From Flectonema sp. DT1601 (Eukaryota > Euglenozoa > Diplonemea > Diplonemida > Diplonemidae): a stretch of 64,000 nucleotides of DNA. The stretch lies in assembly GCA_964019425.1 (NCBI GenBank), contig OZ025782.1, positions 1,240,001 to 1,304,000 on the forward strand. The letters run 5' to 3'. Shown one piece after another: positions 43,157 to 57,300 of the stretch. Every line of letters starts with the position of its first letter. The stretch's first letter is position 1. The notes beneath the pieces were generated by a model. The model made no database searches, was not told the origin of the DNA, and saw only the letters and a list, made by a program, of their open reading frames with translations. The translations under genes and the position numbers were made by a program.

Positions 43157-45347
43157 GTATATACACCAACAACCACACTGAAGTCAAGAAGAGGCGTGGA
43201 CTACCGTGCACCCCTCTATTGCCCCATGCACTGTGAGGTGCAACCACAAAACCCATAATCAAAGGCAAATCTCCATTATACATGTTGGAGATCGTCCTTT
43301 TTTTTTTTTTTTTTTTTTTTTAAAAAATTCTTTCCATTCCCTTTTCCCCCGCCCTCTCTTAGATATTTTTCTTCACCTTTCTTCAGTGGATGACCTGCTG
43401 CTGTCTTGCCTCTTTTACTTTCTAAAAAGAGAAGAATTTCCTGCTCCAAAGCTAAATCTAACTCACAGACAGAGCGACGATGGTCCGATTAGCTTCAGAG
43501 GGAAACAGCAACATGTTATATACAGAAATTAGAAATCGGCAAGTGGATGAAGAGAAAGGGATAAAAGAAAAAAGTGTACCGTGTTACTTGCATCGGTAGG
43601 TGTAGAAAAAAGATGTTATTGCTCATTATCATCTATTTTTTTTTAGTAGACTTGCCAACAGCATCCGAGCCCATCTAATATTGCTATCTTTTTTCCGGTT
43701 ATACAAAAAAAAAAAAAGAGAAAAAAAAAGGAAACCCCTGCTGCCAATAAATATATTCAATTAAGAACCATCATTACTATTTTTGGCGAAAAAAAGGCTT
43801 AAAGGGAGATCATAAGAAAGAAAAAAAAAAAAGAAAAAGAAAAGAAGAAAAAATTGGGGGGGGGAAAAAAAAACTGCAGCCGCGGAAAGCTCGCGGGCTA
43901 ATAGGAGCGCTAAAAAAAGATTCATCATAAAATATAAAGAAGAAACTGAGGGAAAAAAAAAAGAGAAAAAAAAAAAGGCGGTATTAACCCACCCAACAAG
44001 TCAAACCAGCGGTGGCTGACCTAATTACGTAACGTTTTGGTGTTCCTTTTGCGGTAATATTTTATCGGCATCATCTCTTTGCTTTTTGTAATCATTTTTA
44101 AAAAGTTGTTTTCCTACCCCCATGCAATAAATTATTGACGTTCCACGCTCGTTGCCTTCTATTAATTCCAGTCCCAATTAAGCATAGCACGTTTCTGGCA
44201 CGCTTTTAGGGAGATAAAGAAACGAGAACAGGTTGGAAAATAAAAACTAACAACCTTATTCCGAGGGGATCGGAGTAAAGTAAACACCGTTCCTTTTTAT
44301 TGTAAACAGGATAGGTACGAAACAACACAAGTAGTATCATTACTTTTTTTTTTTTTTTTTTTTTTTTTCCTTTTCACGGATCCCCGTCCTACTCGAAGGA
44401 AAACAAACTGCGGGGTTATTTGCTTGTGCAATAGCTTGTATTTCTTCAAAATGAAACGTGAGGAGAGAAAAAGATGAAGAAAAAAAAAAAGAAAAAAAAG
44501 AGGGAAAAAAAATGAACCAATCAAAAATTGCGCATTAAACACCTTATGTCAAGAAACCCTTAAAGATTTTCTTGAATGGAAAAAAGAAATTTTTTTTTAT
44601 TTTTTTTAATTTCTGTAATTTCAGTAAAGAATAAAAAAAAAAAAAAAAGACGGACTGAAGAGGGCTCTACTATTTTATATTTATGTTCCTTACCAGGATG
44701 GTTTGTTTTCTTTATTTTTTTTTTTCCTTCTTTTCCTTTTTTTTCCTTTTTTTCCTGTATCCCCTGGGTTAAGACATAACTGTCGGACACAGAAGATTGT
44801 TGCAGTTCCCCAACTTTAGGTACACAGGGGTCCAACACACACACTGAGACGAAGGCACTAATACCGAGGGGAATAAAGGAAACAATACTCGAAAAAAGAA
44901 TCAAATAAAAAAAAAAAAAAAAAGAAATGAAGACTATACGCAGCAGGACTAATTCGAAAGATCTGAAGCTAATTTATTTGACGCAGCGAAGCAGCACCTC
45001 ATTATTTACAACTATTTCCTCCTTGTCGATTTTCTCAAGGGTTTATTCTCTCTCTTCTCAAAATTATTTTTTTTCGTTTTTTTTAAAAAATTATTTTTTT
45101 TTATTATTTTTTTATAAGATTTTGCTGAGACCGTCAACCAGCATTCAAGAGAACAAAGAATGAAAAAAAAATCACACGGGGAAGAATAAAAAAAATAAAT
45201 AAATAAAAAAAACAACCAATTTGGATCTACAGAAAAAATGTTTTTAGAGGCATCATTCACGATCACAATTATCAGTAATCACATTGCTAGAGGTATATCA
45301 AAGCAGAAAGGCGAATTGAAGAAAAAAAAACTAGAATGTTTCACTGA
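40430..45347. other. 4.9 kb gene-free stretch, homopolymer-dense
   Basis: The largest gap in the window. It holds many A and T tracts of 10-25 nt (for example 41059-41071, 42879-42900, 42932-42953, 43298-43321, 44344-44369), pyrimidine tracts, and an imperfect hairpin at about 41483-41505 (GCGGGA and TCCCGC around GGTTCAA) that looks like a tRNA T arm but has no matching acceptor or D arm. ORFs here are homopolymer-driven. No gene, transposase or reverse-transcriptase sequence seen on either strand. Confidence 0.55.
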
Positions 45348-48300
45348 TTATATGTCTTCGTCTTTAATTGGCTCCTTGTCAGCCATCTCAGAGTATGGTG
45401 TTGTAGGAGCGTCGTCGGCATCCATAGGATCACCTTCGACATTCTCGTCAACCTGCGCATGGAATTGTTTGTTCCACTTCTCATCATCAACGTCTCCTGC
45501 ATTCTTGCGACGACGCCACCACAGTGCCGCCAAGATCAAGAAGCAGCACAGAATAGCTAAGATAATTAACAAAATACACCACCATCCACAGTCATCATCG
45601 TCGTCACCCAAAGCAGCACCAAAGATATTGCTATCGTTAGTTGATAAAGTTAATGTTAGTGTTGGGGTAAGTGTTCTCACTCCGACACAAAGAACTCCGT
45701 TGTGGAAGCAACGTTGCTGTAAATTGCACGTTGACGGGTCGTTGTTCCACCTTCCACAACCATTTGTCGGTGGCTTATCAAGACAGAGAGTGTCGTTGTG
45801 GTAGCAGTCAGCTTGATTATCACAAGTAACGTTGTCATTATTCCATCTCGCACATCCAATAACAGGAGGTGATGTAGTACAGGCAACTCCATCGTGGAAG
45901 CAACCGTCCAATTCATTGCACTTAACTGGCTCATCGTGAAAGTCTGAGCATCTTACTCCAGTGCAGGAAGCAAGGCTCATTGCCTCTCCCTTTCCTACCT
46001 GTGGTGGTAAGCACTCACAGTACCAATCACCTGATGTAGTCTTGTCAGGGTCAACACATTTCTGCTCTTCCACAACACATAATTTCTTACTGGTGCTGTT
46101 TACCTGCTGGCAAGTGTCACAGATGCTGCTGCACTCGTCCTTACCGCAGAGAGCTGGCTCCAACACTGCGCTACCCTGAAGTGGTGCAACACAAACACAT
46201 TCAAATTCAGTTGCTGTTTTTGGAACACAACGCTGTCCAGCATTAGTACAGACTTGTCCCCTCTCAATACAAATTCCAACTTCTTGGCAAACTGCCGCTG
46301 CGGCGGTGGCGTTACCCGTTGCTGGTGCGAAACAGTTGCATCTCCAATCGTTTCCAGCAACCTCATTTCTGTATGGGTCAGTACACTGTTTAGGTTGTGG
46401 ATTTTTAAATAATATTTCAAAAGAAGTAAATAATTAATAACACCAAACTCCAAGTATACATACATATTGACCGTTGTCAGCGCAGACCTTGGCGTTGGCT
46501 GCAACATCACACTCGTTGATGATACAATTCGCAGGCTTCATGAGAGCAGACTCGTCAGGGTTCATTGGACACTGGCACACCCAATCATTGGTGCTGGTAG
46601 TGTATGGGTTTGGATCAACACAAGTCTGCTCATCCCTAACGCAAACCATTTTGTTAGCTTGTCCATCAGTTCCCAGTTGCTCACATTCATTAAGGGCTGT
46701 TTGTTTGTTTTGTTTTGTTATTTATCCAGATTGAGCAGAGTTAACACAGTCTCTCAAGAATAAGTTTTTAATAACAGTTTTTAATAAATATAATAATGAA
46801 ATATTTCAGCAAACTCTTTCACTGAATGAATAAGAAACATACCACAGAGAGCAAGAGCAGCAGCCTGCGATCCAGAACTTGGTGGTGGGCAAGAGCACTC
46901 CCAGTCTCCGAGAGACTTCGATCCGATGTTTGGGTCGTTGCAGAGTTGGCCACCCGCGTAACAAATGTTTCCCTTGCCACTGTTGGCGCACGATGGGCAG
47001 ATGGAAACGCATTCGTCAATTTCACAGATGGCTGGTTCTTTCAAACCGTTGAGTCCGTCCTTTGGTGTGGATGGTTCAACACAAGCACATTCCCATTCAC
47101 CCATTGAAAATCCATCCACGCAGTACTGTCCAGCAGCAGCACATGTGCTTCCGAATTCCGTGCAGGTTGGTGAATCTGGGTGGGTGCAAGTTGCTACTTG
47201 AGCCACAGCACTTCCCTTCGATGGCTCATGGCACTCACACATCCAATCACCCAAAGATGTTGAGAGAGTGTTTGGATCTTTGCAAATCTGTCCGGCATTA
47301 CTGCAAACTGTTCCGTTATACTTACACTCGTCGTAAAAGCATGTTGCGATATCAGTTAATTTCTCACCCTCAGAGTCAACGCAAACACATTTCCAGTCGC
47401 TGTTAGCACCTGGTGACTTATCTGGATCAACACACGTCTGACCGGCATCAGTACAGATGTTGCTGCCGAACTTGATTACTGGTGCGCCAGTTGGAACCGG
47501 TTCATGAACTCCTGTACATCTCTGCTGAGTGGCAGGCTGACACTTGGCTCCTTGTTGCATGTTCCATGCTGATGCTGCGAGGAAACACCAGTCGTACCCA
47601 GTAAAGTCTGGATCACAGCATCCTGAAGTGCAAGGTGTTTTGTATCCTGGTTCACGTGAAGGACCAGGAGTACCATCCCATACCATACTCCATTGACAAG
47701 AGCACTCACATCCATCAACACTGTACCTTGGTCTATGATTACATCCAACAGCTGATGTTTCAGTGCGAACTCTGCACTCATCAAGCATACAAGAATCAAC
47801 TGGTGCAGCAACATTGCTGTCAGATGATGGAGGAGGACATCTACACTGCCAGTCACCTGTTGAAGTCGACGACTCATTTGGTTCGTAGCAAGTCTGTCCA
47901 GCAGCAGTACAGGCGTCTTGTGCTCCGTCAGTCTTCTTTGCGCAGTGTGAACAAACATCAGTACACTCGTTTATAATACAAATAGCTGCCTTCATAGTTC
48001 CTGGTGTTCCGCGTCCTTCTCTGCAGACACACTGCCAGTCATTTGTAATACTGAGATCAGGGTCAACACAGGCCTGCTCAGCACGGATGCAGATAATCTT
48101 ATTTTCTTCTACATCACATTCACCCTTGTACTTACAGACAGCAGGGGCACCAACAGCGAAGCCCTCAGCTGGTGGTGGGCACTCACATTGCCAGTCACCA
48201 AGGGCTGAAGGAGACTGGTTAGGATCTCTACAGTTCTGACCGACAGCAGCGCAAACTCTCTCCTTTTCAATACATTCATCAACAGTACATTCAGCTGCTC

Positions 48301-51300
48301 CAACAAGTTGGGATGGACCTGGAGGGTCAGTGCACGTGCAGGTCCAATCACCCAAAGAATAAGCGGAAGTGTTTGGGTCGGCACATTTCTGTCCAGCGGC
48401 ATTGCAGATTTTCTTTCCAGTGAGTTCACACTCGTCGATGACGCACTTCGCCGCACCAGCAACCTGCTGTCCCTTACTTGGCTTGTTGCATACGCACATC
48501 CAGTCGTTTAGGCTATCAGCAGATTTGTTTGGATCAACACACGTCTGTCCCTCAGCAGCGATACAAGTCTTTTCATTCTGAGTACATTCATCAACAATAC
48601 AAGTAGCTACTCCTTCTTTAGTCATCACACCTTCTGATGGAGGTTGGCATTTGCACCACCAAGTGCTGTCAGCTTCAACGCAAATTTGCTTGGCGGCTTC
48701 GCAAGTGGCAGCACTCTGAGCTGAACATTGGTAAGGTCCACAGCCAGTTGCCTGAGTCATGAGACCAGGCTTGCCAGCAGTTGGGTCGAGACATTGGCAA
48801 ATCCAGTTGTTAAACTTATCAGCAGCAAGTTGCGGATCAATACATTGTTGATTAACACCACAAACTTGAACTCCGACTGGTGAGTTATCAATACTTTTAT
48901 AACATTCATCCAATTCACAAACAGCTGCTGCACCAGTTTGTGGAGATCCAACGTATTCACTCTTACACTCACACTTCCAGTTGTTAAGAGATGTTTTGAT
49001 CTCATCCACACAAATCTGAACAGTGTTACCATCCTTTCCTAATTGAGCTTCACAGATCTTCTTAATGTTTGGATCTTTGCATTCGTCAACTTCACAAACA
49101 GCTGCTGAAGCTGTAGCGTTGATCGCCCTGTTTGTCGGACAGATACAAACCCAGTCGTTGAAACTTCCCACCAACGTATTTGGATCAACACAGAGCTGCT
49201 CATTTAATTTACAAGTGTGTTGCAGAGATCCAGTCTTCTGGGCACAAGTTGGACACTGAACGTTGCATTCATCGATGTGACATTCTGCTGGAACCTGCAT
49301 TCCAGGAACACCTGTTTCAGGTGCTACACATCTACATTCCCAATCTCCAGAAGTCATTACATTAGGATCAAAACAAGTCTGTCCCTTGTTGGTACAAATA
49401 GTTGAAATAGCTGTATCATCGCAGTCTCCGACGTATGTGCAAACAGCTGGTGCTCCAGTTGCTTCACCAACAGCAGGGGACGGGCAGATACACTTCCAAT
49501 CTCCAGAGGACTTGAAGTCATCATTTGGATCGAAGCAAATCTGACCTTCAGCAGTACAGATGCCTTCCCTGTCAATACACTCGTCGTAAACACACTTCTC
49601 TACTACTCCAGCAATCTTTCTACCAGTAGATGGTGGATAACAGTCACAGTGCCAGTCACCTAAAGCTGAGGTACTTGGATCTGGGTCGGTACAACGTTGC
49701 TCCTCGGCAATACAAACGATACCTGGTTGACCAGGTTCGCATTCATTCTGAGTACATTCAGCTGGTCCAAGTGGTTTAGTATTTCCACCAATCAAACACC
49801 TGCATACCCAATCAGATAATCCAGTCACTGGGTTAGTGCTTCCTTCGATACAAGTTTGTTCATTTTGGATACAAACATTTCCAGTTCCAGTGTTAGCACA
49901 AGTAGGACATGTTTCAGTGCATTCATTCAATTCACAAGTTGCAGGCTTTCCAAGAGCATCATCACCAACCTGTGGAGGAATACACATACAGAAACCTGTC
50001 TTTGTGATATCTGGTTGAGCATCTCTACACAACTGTCCAGCGCTGGTACAGATCTGGCTGTTTAAGAAACACCAAGCCTTAGGAGGTTCAACACAGAGAG
50101 CTGGGTTAGTAACATTAGTAGCAGCAGTGTTAACACACTTACAGTACCAATCATTTAATGAACTGCCATCGTGAACAGGATCAATACAAAGCTGACCAGC
50201 TTCATAGCAAACCTTTGACTTGGAAGCATCCTGACACTCGTCAACATCACACACAGCTGGCTTTCCTGATGCTACACCCGATCCTGGGTTGCACTTACAT
50301 TGCCAGTCACCCTTGACCTTAGAGTCAGGATCTTGGCAGACCTGTCCGGCATCAGTGCAAACCTTTCTAATAGACGGGTCTTGGCACTCATCAATTTCAC
50401 AGATATCAACAGGTGCTCCCTGCTTCTCACCAGTTCCAATCATGCAGACACACTTCCAATCGTTAGTTTCAAAGAATGAAGTTGATGACTCTACGCAACG
50501 TTGTTCATTCTGAATACAAACATTTCCGAATCCAGTGTTAGCACAAGTTGGACAAATAGCAGTACACTCATTGAGCTGACAAGAAGCTGCTCTGCCCTGA
50601 GTAGCTGTACCAGTTGCTGGAGGAACACATTCACACAACCAGTCGCCTACTACTTTCACATCAGGGTCAACACACACCTGACCCTTGGCAGTGCAAATCT
50701 GAGAGTTCTTAATATCGTCACACTCACCCTTAAATGTGCAGGTAGCTTTCTTAGCAATTGCTTCACCATCACCTGCCAAACATTTACAAACCCAATCGCC
50801 TGTCTTGTTTGTGTAAGGGTTTGGGTCCTCACACGACTGACCTTCTTCATAACAGGTGTGTCCATTCTTCTTACACTCATCAAGTATGCAAACAGTAACT
50901 CCTCCGTGAATTTCAGGTCCGGTGCTTGGAGGTGGGCAGGTACACTTCCAATCACTAACAGAGTTAGTAGTCTTCTCATTATCAATACAAATCTGACCAG
51001 CCATAGAACAGATATTAACTGGACTATCAGCTGCTAAGAATCCAGAGCTGTTGTCGATGACATTTGGTCCTGGAGCTCCAGCAGGCTTTGGGGTCATTGG
51101 TGAAGTGCAAGTTCCACGAGCTGGATTTTGCATAGTGGCTGCGTTAATCTTTGCCAGACAAGCTGGAAGGTTTTGGTTGTATGAAACCGTAGTATCCAAG
51201 TAACACCACTCTGATGGGCTATTGTCTGTGTTACAGCATCCTCCTGGACAGCGTGCCATGTTACACTCACAGATGCATCCATCAGTGTCAAATCTACGAG

Positions 51301-54300
51301 TAGCCTGACAGTTGTTCGCACCAGTTCCAGCAAAGTCAACACACTCATCAAGTGGACAGTGAGCAACACTTGTAATTCCAATTGTGGACTCGTGAGGAGC
51401 AGCACACTTACAGAACCAATCATTTAATTTATCTGGCTGCTTGTTTGGGTCTTCACAGGTTTGTCCAGCCATAGTACAAACATTACCTCCTCCCTTATCA
51501 GCGCAGCTAGCGCATCCAATAACCTTACACTCGTCCAACAGACAAACAGCTACAGCAGCTACTTGAGTTATGTTCTTGTCACCTGGGCAGATGCACATCC
51601 AGTCATTCAGACTGTCTGCTGCCTTGTTTGGATCTTCACAAGTCTGACCTCCATCAACGCAAATACCTCTCTTTTTCTCACATTCATCAACTTCACATAC
51701 AGCTGGCTTACCCAGAGCAGTTCCAGTCGCAGAACCCTTACAAGTACACCACCAGTCATCAAGGGATGCAAAAGTTGCATTTCTGTCACCACAGATCTGG
51801 TCAGCCCCACAAATGGCGTCGCCCTTGAATTCACACTCATCGTAGTAGCAGCTTGCTGCCACAGCAGTGGCTTGTCCAGTTCCGTTTACGCAAGTACAAG
51901 TCCAGTCACCAAGGTTTCTAGAATCCTTGTTTGGATCGTTACAAAGTTGTCCAGCGGCTTCGCACGCGTTTTGCAATCCAGGCAACTGACATTCATCAAT
52001 CTCACACAGTGCTGGCTTACCGGTTGCCTCGCCGAAGGTTCCAGAAGCCTGACACACGCACTTCCAGTCGTTAATATTTTTATCATCAGGTGTCGGGTCG
52101 ACGCAAGTTTGACCTTCCTTTGTGCACACATTGCTTACAGTTGGTCCCACAATACCTGCGCAGTGAGAGCAAACATCGGATGTCAGAACACATTCGTCAA
52201 GAGGGCAAACAGCTGGGGATCTGACGTTCTTTCCGACTGCAGGAGAAATGCAGTGGCACTCCCAGTCACCAGTTGTTGTTGGATCAGGGTCAACGCACGC
52301 TTGACCTTCTTGGATACAAATTTGTTCGTTGGCAGAGTTTTCACATTCGCTCATTGGTGGCGGAGTGCAAGTGGCAACTCCCTGCATTCCTGTTCCCTGA
52401 CTTGGAGGGACACAGACACAAGTCCAATCACCAGGTGTTGTAGAGGATGGGTCATTACACATCTGTCCAGCCTTGTGGCAAGTGTCTTCGTTGTCGCGGC
52501 ATTCATCCTTCTCGCATGCAGCGGCTTGTGCAACAGCGTAGTTAATTCCACCGCCTCCTATAACGGTGGTAGGAGGTGGGCAAATACATCTCCAGTCACC
52601 AGTACTTTCAGGGGTAGTAATCGGATCAAAACAATCTTGACCTGCTGCCTGACAGACAGCAGCGTGTGGCAAAGTTGAGTTACACTCATCAAGATGACAA
52701 GTTGCCTGTTGGGAAATAGCCATTCCAATAGTTGGAGCCGGGCAAGTGCAAGTCCAGTCGCCATCAACCCCCCGGTTAGGGTCGTTACAAGTCTGGCCGC
52801 TGTTATCTTCTCCACACACATGTGTTGCAGGTGCCTTTGGTGCTGCAATAGCTCCAGCTGGCGGGGTGTTCAGAGGAACACAGAACTGTTTAACATCTTG
52901 TCTACCCAATTCACGGCAGTGCGGCTTATCGCGGTTAGGACCGTTTGGAGATGGGTCGATGTAACAGTAGTCTGTTACTCGGCCGGTGGTATCCTTTGAG
53001 CCGTCGTTGTTGCAGCATCCTCCCCAGCACTTCTCTGTCCAGTCTTGCTTCCAAAACTTCTCCTGCCAGAAGCACTGACATCCACATCCCTCTGTAGTCC
53101 ATCTGTAGAAGTGTCTTCCACAAATGTGAGCTGACTTCTCAGATGGAACAGCGCACTCATCAAGTCCACAGTCGGCGACACCCATCACCTTTCTTGCGGT
53201 CAATGGTGGCTGACAGAGACATTGCCAGTCGTCTGGTGTGGTCAGGCTATCATCCTGACAAATCTGACCAGCGTTTCTGCAAAGCACTCCGTGTTTGTCA
53301 CATTCGTTAATCTCACACACAGCAGCCTTCAAGTATGCAGTTTGAGTGGCTGGCGCCTCACAATTGCACTTCCAGTCGTTGAGTGATGTCGCAGCAATGT
53401 TATCATCAGTACAGGTCTGTCCAACAGCAGTACAAACAGGTCCGTTAACAATACATTCATCAAGGTCACACACTGCAGGCTTGGCGGTAGCTTTACCAGT
53501 TCCCTGTCTGCAATTACATGTCCAGTCCTGTGGCTCTCTTGGATCAGGATCGATACAGTCTTGTTGAGCAGCAGTACATGTAGAACCATGAATAGCACAT
53601 TCATCAACATCACAGATGGCTATCCTTCTAACTGCCTGACCACCTCCATTTGGACACTTACAGATCCAATCATTTAGACTTGAAGGAGAGGTGTTTGGAT
53701 CGACACACTCCTGAGTATCACACTTACCCTGAGCACATGTAGGGCAGCTAGCAGTACATTCATCCAACTTACAAATGGCTGGTCCATTAGTGATAGAAGG
53801 ACCAGTAGATGGAGGAGTGCAGGCACACATCCAGTCACCAAGAACTTTGCTACTTGGGTCAAGGCAACGCTGACCAGCGGCGGTACAAATAGAGCTCTTT
53901 GTAATGTCATCACAGTCTCCAATATTTACACAAGTTGCTGGTTCCAAAACTAGTGATCCATTTGCTGGAGGTACGCATCTGCACTCCCAATCGTTTAGGC
54001 TATTTGCAGTCTTAGTAGGGTCAAAGCAAACTTGTCCTGCTGCTCCACAGATGGATTGTTTCACGGTACACTCATCAAGTTCGCAGTCAGCTGGCTTTCC
54101 AAAGGCAAAGCCAATCTGACCATCCGGACACAAACAGCCCCAGTCGTCAAGGGTCTGGTGGTTTGCATCTTTGCAAGTTTGCCCAGCGTTTCTACAAGTG
54201 TCCTCATTGGCCTTGATAAGACATTCATTAACAGTACAAACAGCTGCTGCAGTAATAGCAGAAGCAGTAGATGGAGCCTTACACTTACAAATCCAGTCGG

Positions 54301-57300
54301 ATAATGATGCGAGTGTTGGTACTGGATCAACACAATCTTGTCCCTTATCAGAACAGGTCGTCTTTGCACAAGAATGGCAATCAGCTGCGCATTCATCGAG
54401 CATGCAGGTAGCAGCTTTTGTAACTCCTGTACCGCTTGCAGGATCGTTACATCTACATTCCCAGTTATCAGAAACTTTCTTGTCAGGGTCAACACAAGTC
54501 TGAGATGGGGAGGCACCAACACAGATGTTTCCAAACTGTTGACATTCATCAACATCACAGTCAGCAACAGCCTGGTTAGCAAAACCTACAGCCGGTGGTA
54601 GACAAGTACACTTCCAGTCGAGCGGCTCTGGTCCGTCAATGCATTTCTGACCGGCAGCGCTACAGATAGTGTTAGTCTTGCATTCATCAATATTACAGTA
54701 AGCAATTGACATTAACTTTGATCCTGTTCCTGGAGCAACACATTCACATCTCCAATCGTTCTTTGTGGTGACATCAGGATCAACACATGTTTGAACTCCA
54801 CACACAGATTGTCCGTTAGGCATAATGCTTGTATCAGTACACTCATTGATATCACAATTAGCAACTGAAGTTAGCATTGTGTTTGCATTAGTAGGGCAAG
54901 TACACCACCAATCACCAGTACTAGTGGGGTCGGTGTTCTTGTCATTACAAGTTTGTCCAGCAGCCTCACAGCGGTTCCTTACATCAACAGCACCTTGTCT
55001 TGCACAGGTAGGGCAAACTACAACACACTCATCAAGTATACAATCAGTTGATGTTGTTAATGATCCAGGAGTACCAGTTTGTGGAGCTTTACAGCGACAC
55101 TCCCAGTTGCTTGCTACTTTGTGGTCAGGGTCGACGCATTCCTGTCCAGCGGCACTGCATGTAGTTCCGGCACAGGTGGTGCAATTAGCAACACATTCAT
55201 TTGTTTCACAAGCAGGAACTGGTCCTCCATTCATAACTCCAGATGCAGGAGGAAGACATCTACACTGCCAGTCATTAGTAGTTGTAACGGAAGGGTCATG
55301 ACACTCTTGACCTGCTGGACAAGTGTTAGCTGCTATAGAACATTCATCAACTGTGCAACTAGCAACTACGTTAGCCTGTGCTTGGTTGGTTGATGGAGAG
55401 CGACATTTGCAAACCCAATCGTTTATGTACGCAGCATCAGTTGACCCTTCAACGCAGTCTTGACCAACTGCACTGCAGTTCTTGGCACCAGATGCACAGT
55501 GATCACAAACCGTGTTACATTCGTCTAATTGACAGCTAGCGTAAGCGATAGCTTTAGAACCAACAGCAGGTGCCGTACATCTGCACTCCCATGTGTTTGT
55601 TGTAGACTTGTCGGTATCTTGGCAAGTCTGCCCAGCATTCTCACAGGTTAGCTTGTTGCAAGTGTGACAGTTAGCTGTACATTCATCAAGTTCGCAAACG
55701 GCAGCAACCTGATTTCCTGGAGTAACAGTTGTCCACCCCGGAAGACAAACGCATGTCCAGTCACCCAACATATTTGGATCTGGATCAACACATGTTTGTC
55801 CAGCAGCAGAGCAAACAGCGACATTCATAGCATCTAAGCAATCCCCTGTTGCCATACAAGTAGCTGGTCCCTGGTTACCAGCAGTACCAGTAAGTGGAGC
55901 AACGCATTCACAGATCCAGTCATTCTGAACAGCCGTGTTAGGGTCTGAACAAGTTTGTCCTTGATCAGTACAGATCTTTTCGTTAGTGGCATCACATTCA
56001 TCTTCAATACAGGTGGCGGCCTGAAACTTTCCAGGAGCACCAGTCATTGGTGGGATGCACTCACACTGCCATTCTGGCTCAAATGGACTTGGTTGAACAC
56101 AGTTCTGCATAACCGCTGAGCAAATGGTGTTGTTCGCGCATTGGTCTACTGGACAGGTTGCAACACGAGCAATTGCTCTGTTGGTTAATGGATCTGGACA
56201 CTTGCACTGCCAGTCACTAGTTGAGGAGTCAGTCTTAACAGGGTCAGTACATATTTGACCGGCAGCAGTGCAGACATTTCCACTTCCGGTGTCCGCACAG
56301 TGAGAGCAAACAACTTGACACTCATCCAAAACACACTGCGCTGGAGCACCCAAGCTAGTAATCGAGTCAACTGGAGGTGGGCACTTACACCTCCAGTCGC
56401 TGAGTGAGTCAGCAGAATCATTTGGATCTTCACAAACCTGACCAGCAATCGTGCAAACGTCAGTTGGGTTACCAGGAGCCTTAGCACATGTTGTACAGTC
56501 AAAATTGCACTCGTTCAGTCTGCAGTCAGCTACAACTTGATTACCATCAGCTCCCGTCTGAGGAGATTTACACTTGCAAACCCAGCTGTTGTCAACTTTT
56601 GTGTCTAAATCTTCACACACCTGCCCTTTGGCTTCACAAGTGGCTCCGTTAGTTACACACTCATCATGTTTGCAATCAGCTGGTACCATTACAGCATTAG
56701 TTCCAATGTTTGGGAACGTACACTGACATTCCCAATTGTTTAAGTGATCTTGGTTAGTGTCAATACACGTTTGTCCCTGATCAGTACAGATTTTACTCTT
56801 AGCGATGTCTTTACACTCGTCTTCAGTAGTGATACAAATAGCTGCTGCTATAGTGTTTTCAGTTTTACCATCAGGGCAGATACAAACCCAGTCATTAATA
56901 GAGTTGGCGTTGGTGTTACGATCTTCACAAGTTTGCATAGCCAACCTACAAATATCTTGCTCACAGTGAGGACAAAGAATATCACATTCATTAAGTTCAC
57001 AGTCAGCGATTCCCTTGTCTTTGAAACCAGTTGCTGGAACCTTACACTTACAACGCCAAGTTCCTAAAGTTGTTCTGTCAGTATCTTCACAGACCTGGTC
57101 TGCAGTGTCGCAGGTGGCCTGCTTGTCAAGACACTCATCGAATTCACATGTTGCTGGTTTCATGACAGCAGTCTGACCAGTAGGACATTTACAAATCCAA
57201 TCACCACTTTGAGAAGGGTTTGGATCTTCACAAGATTGACCCTGGGCGGTACAAACGTTTTCATTGACAATGCATTCATCTTCAACACATGCAGCAACTC

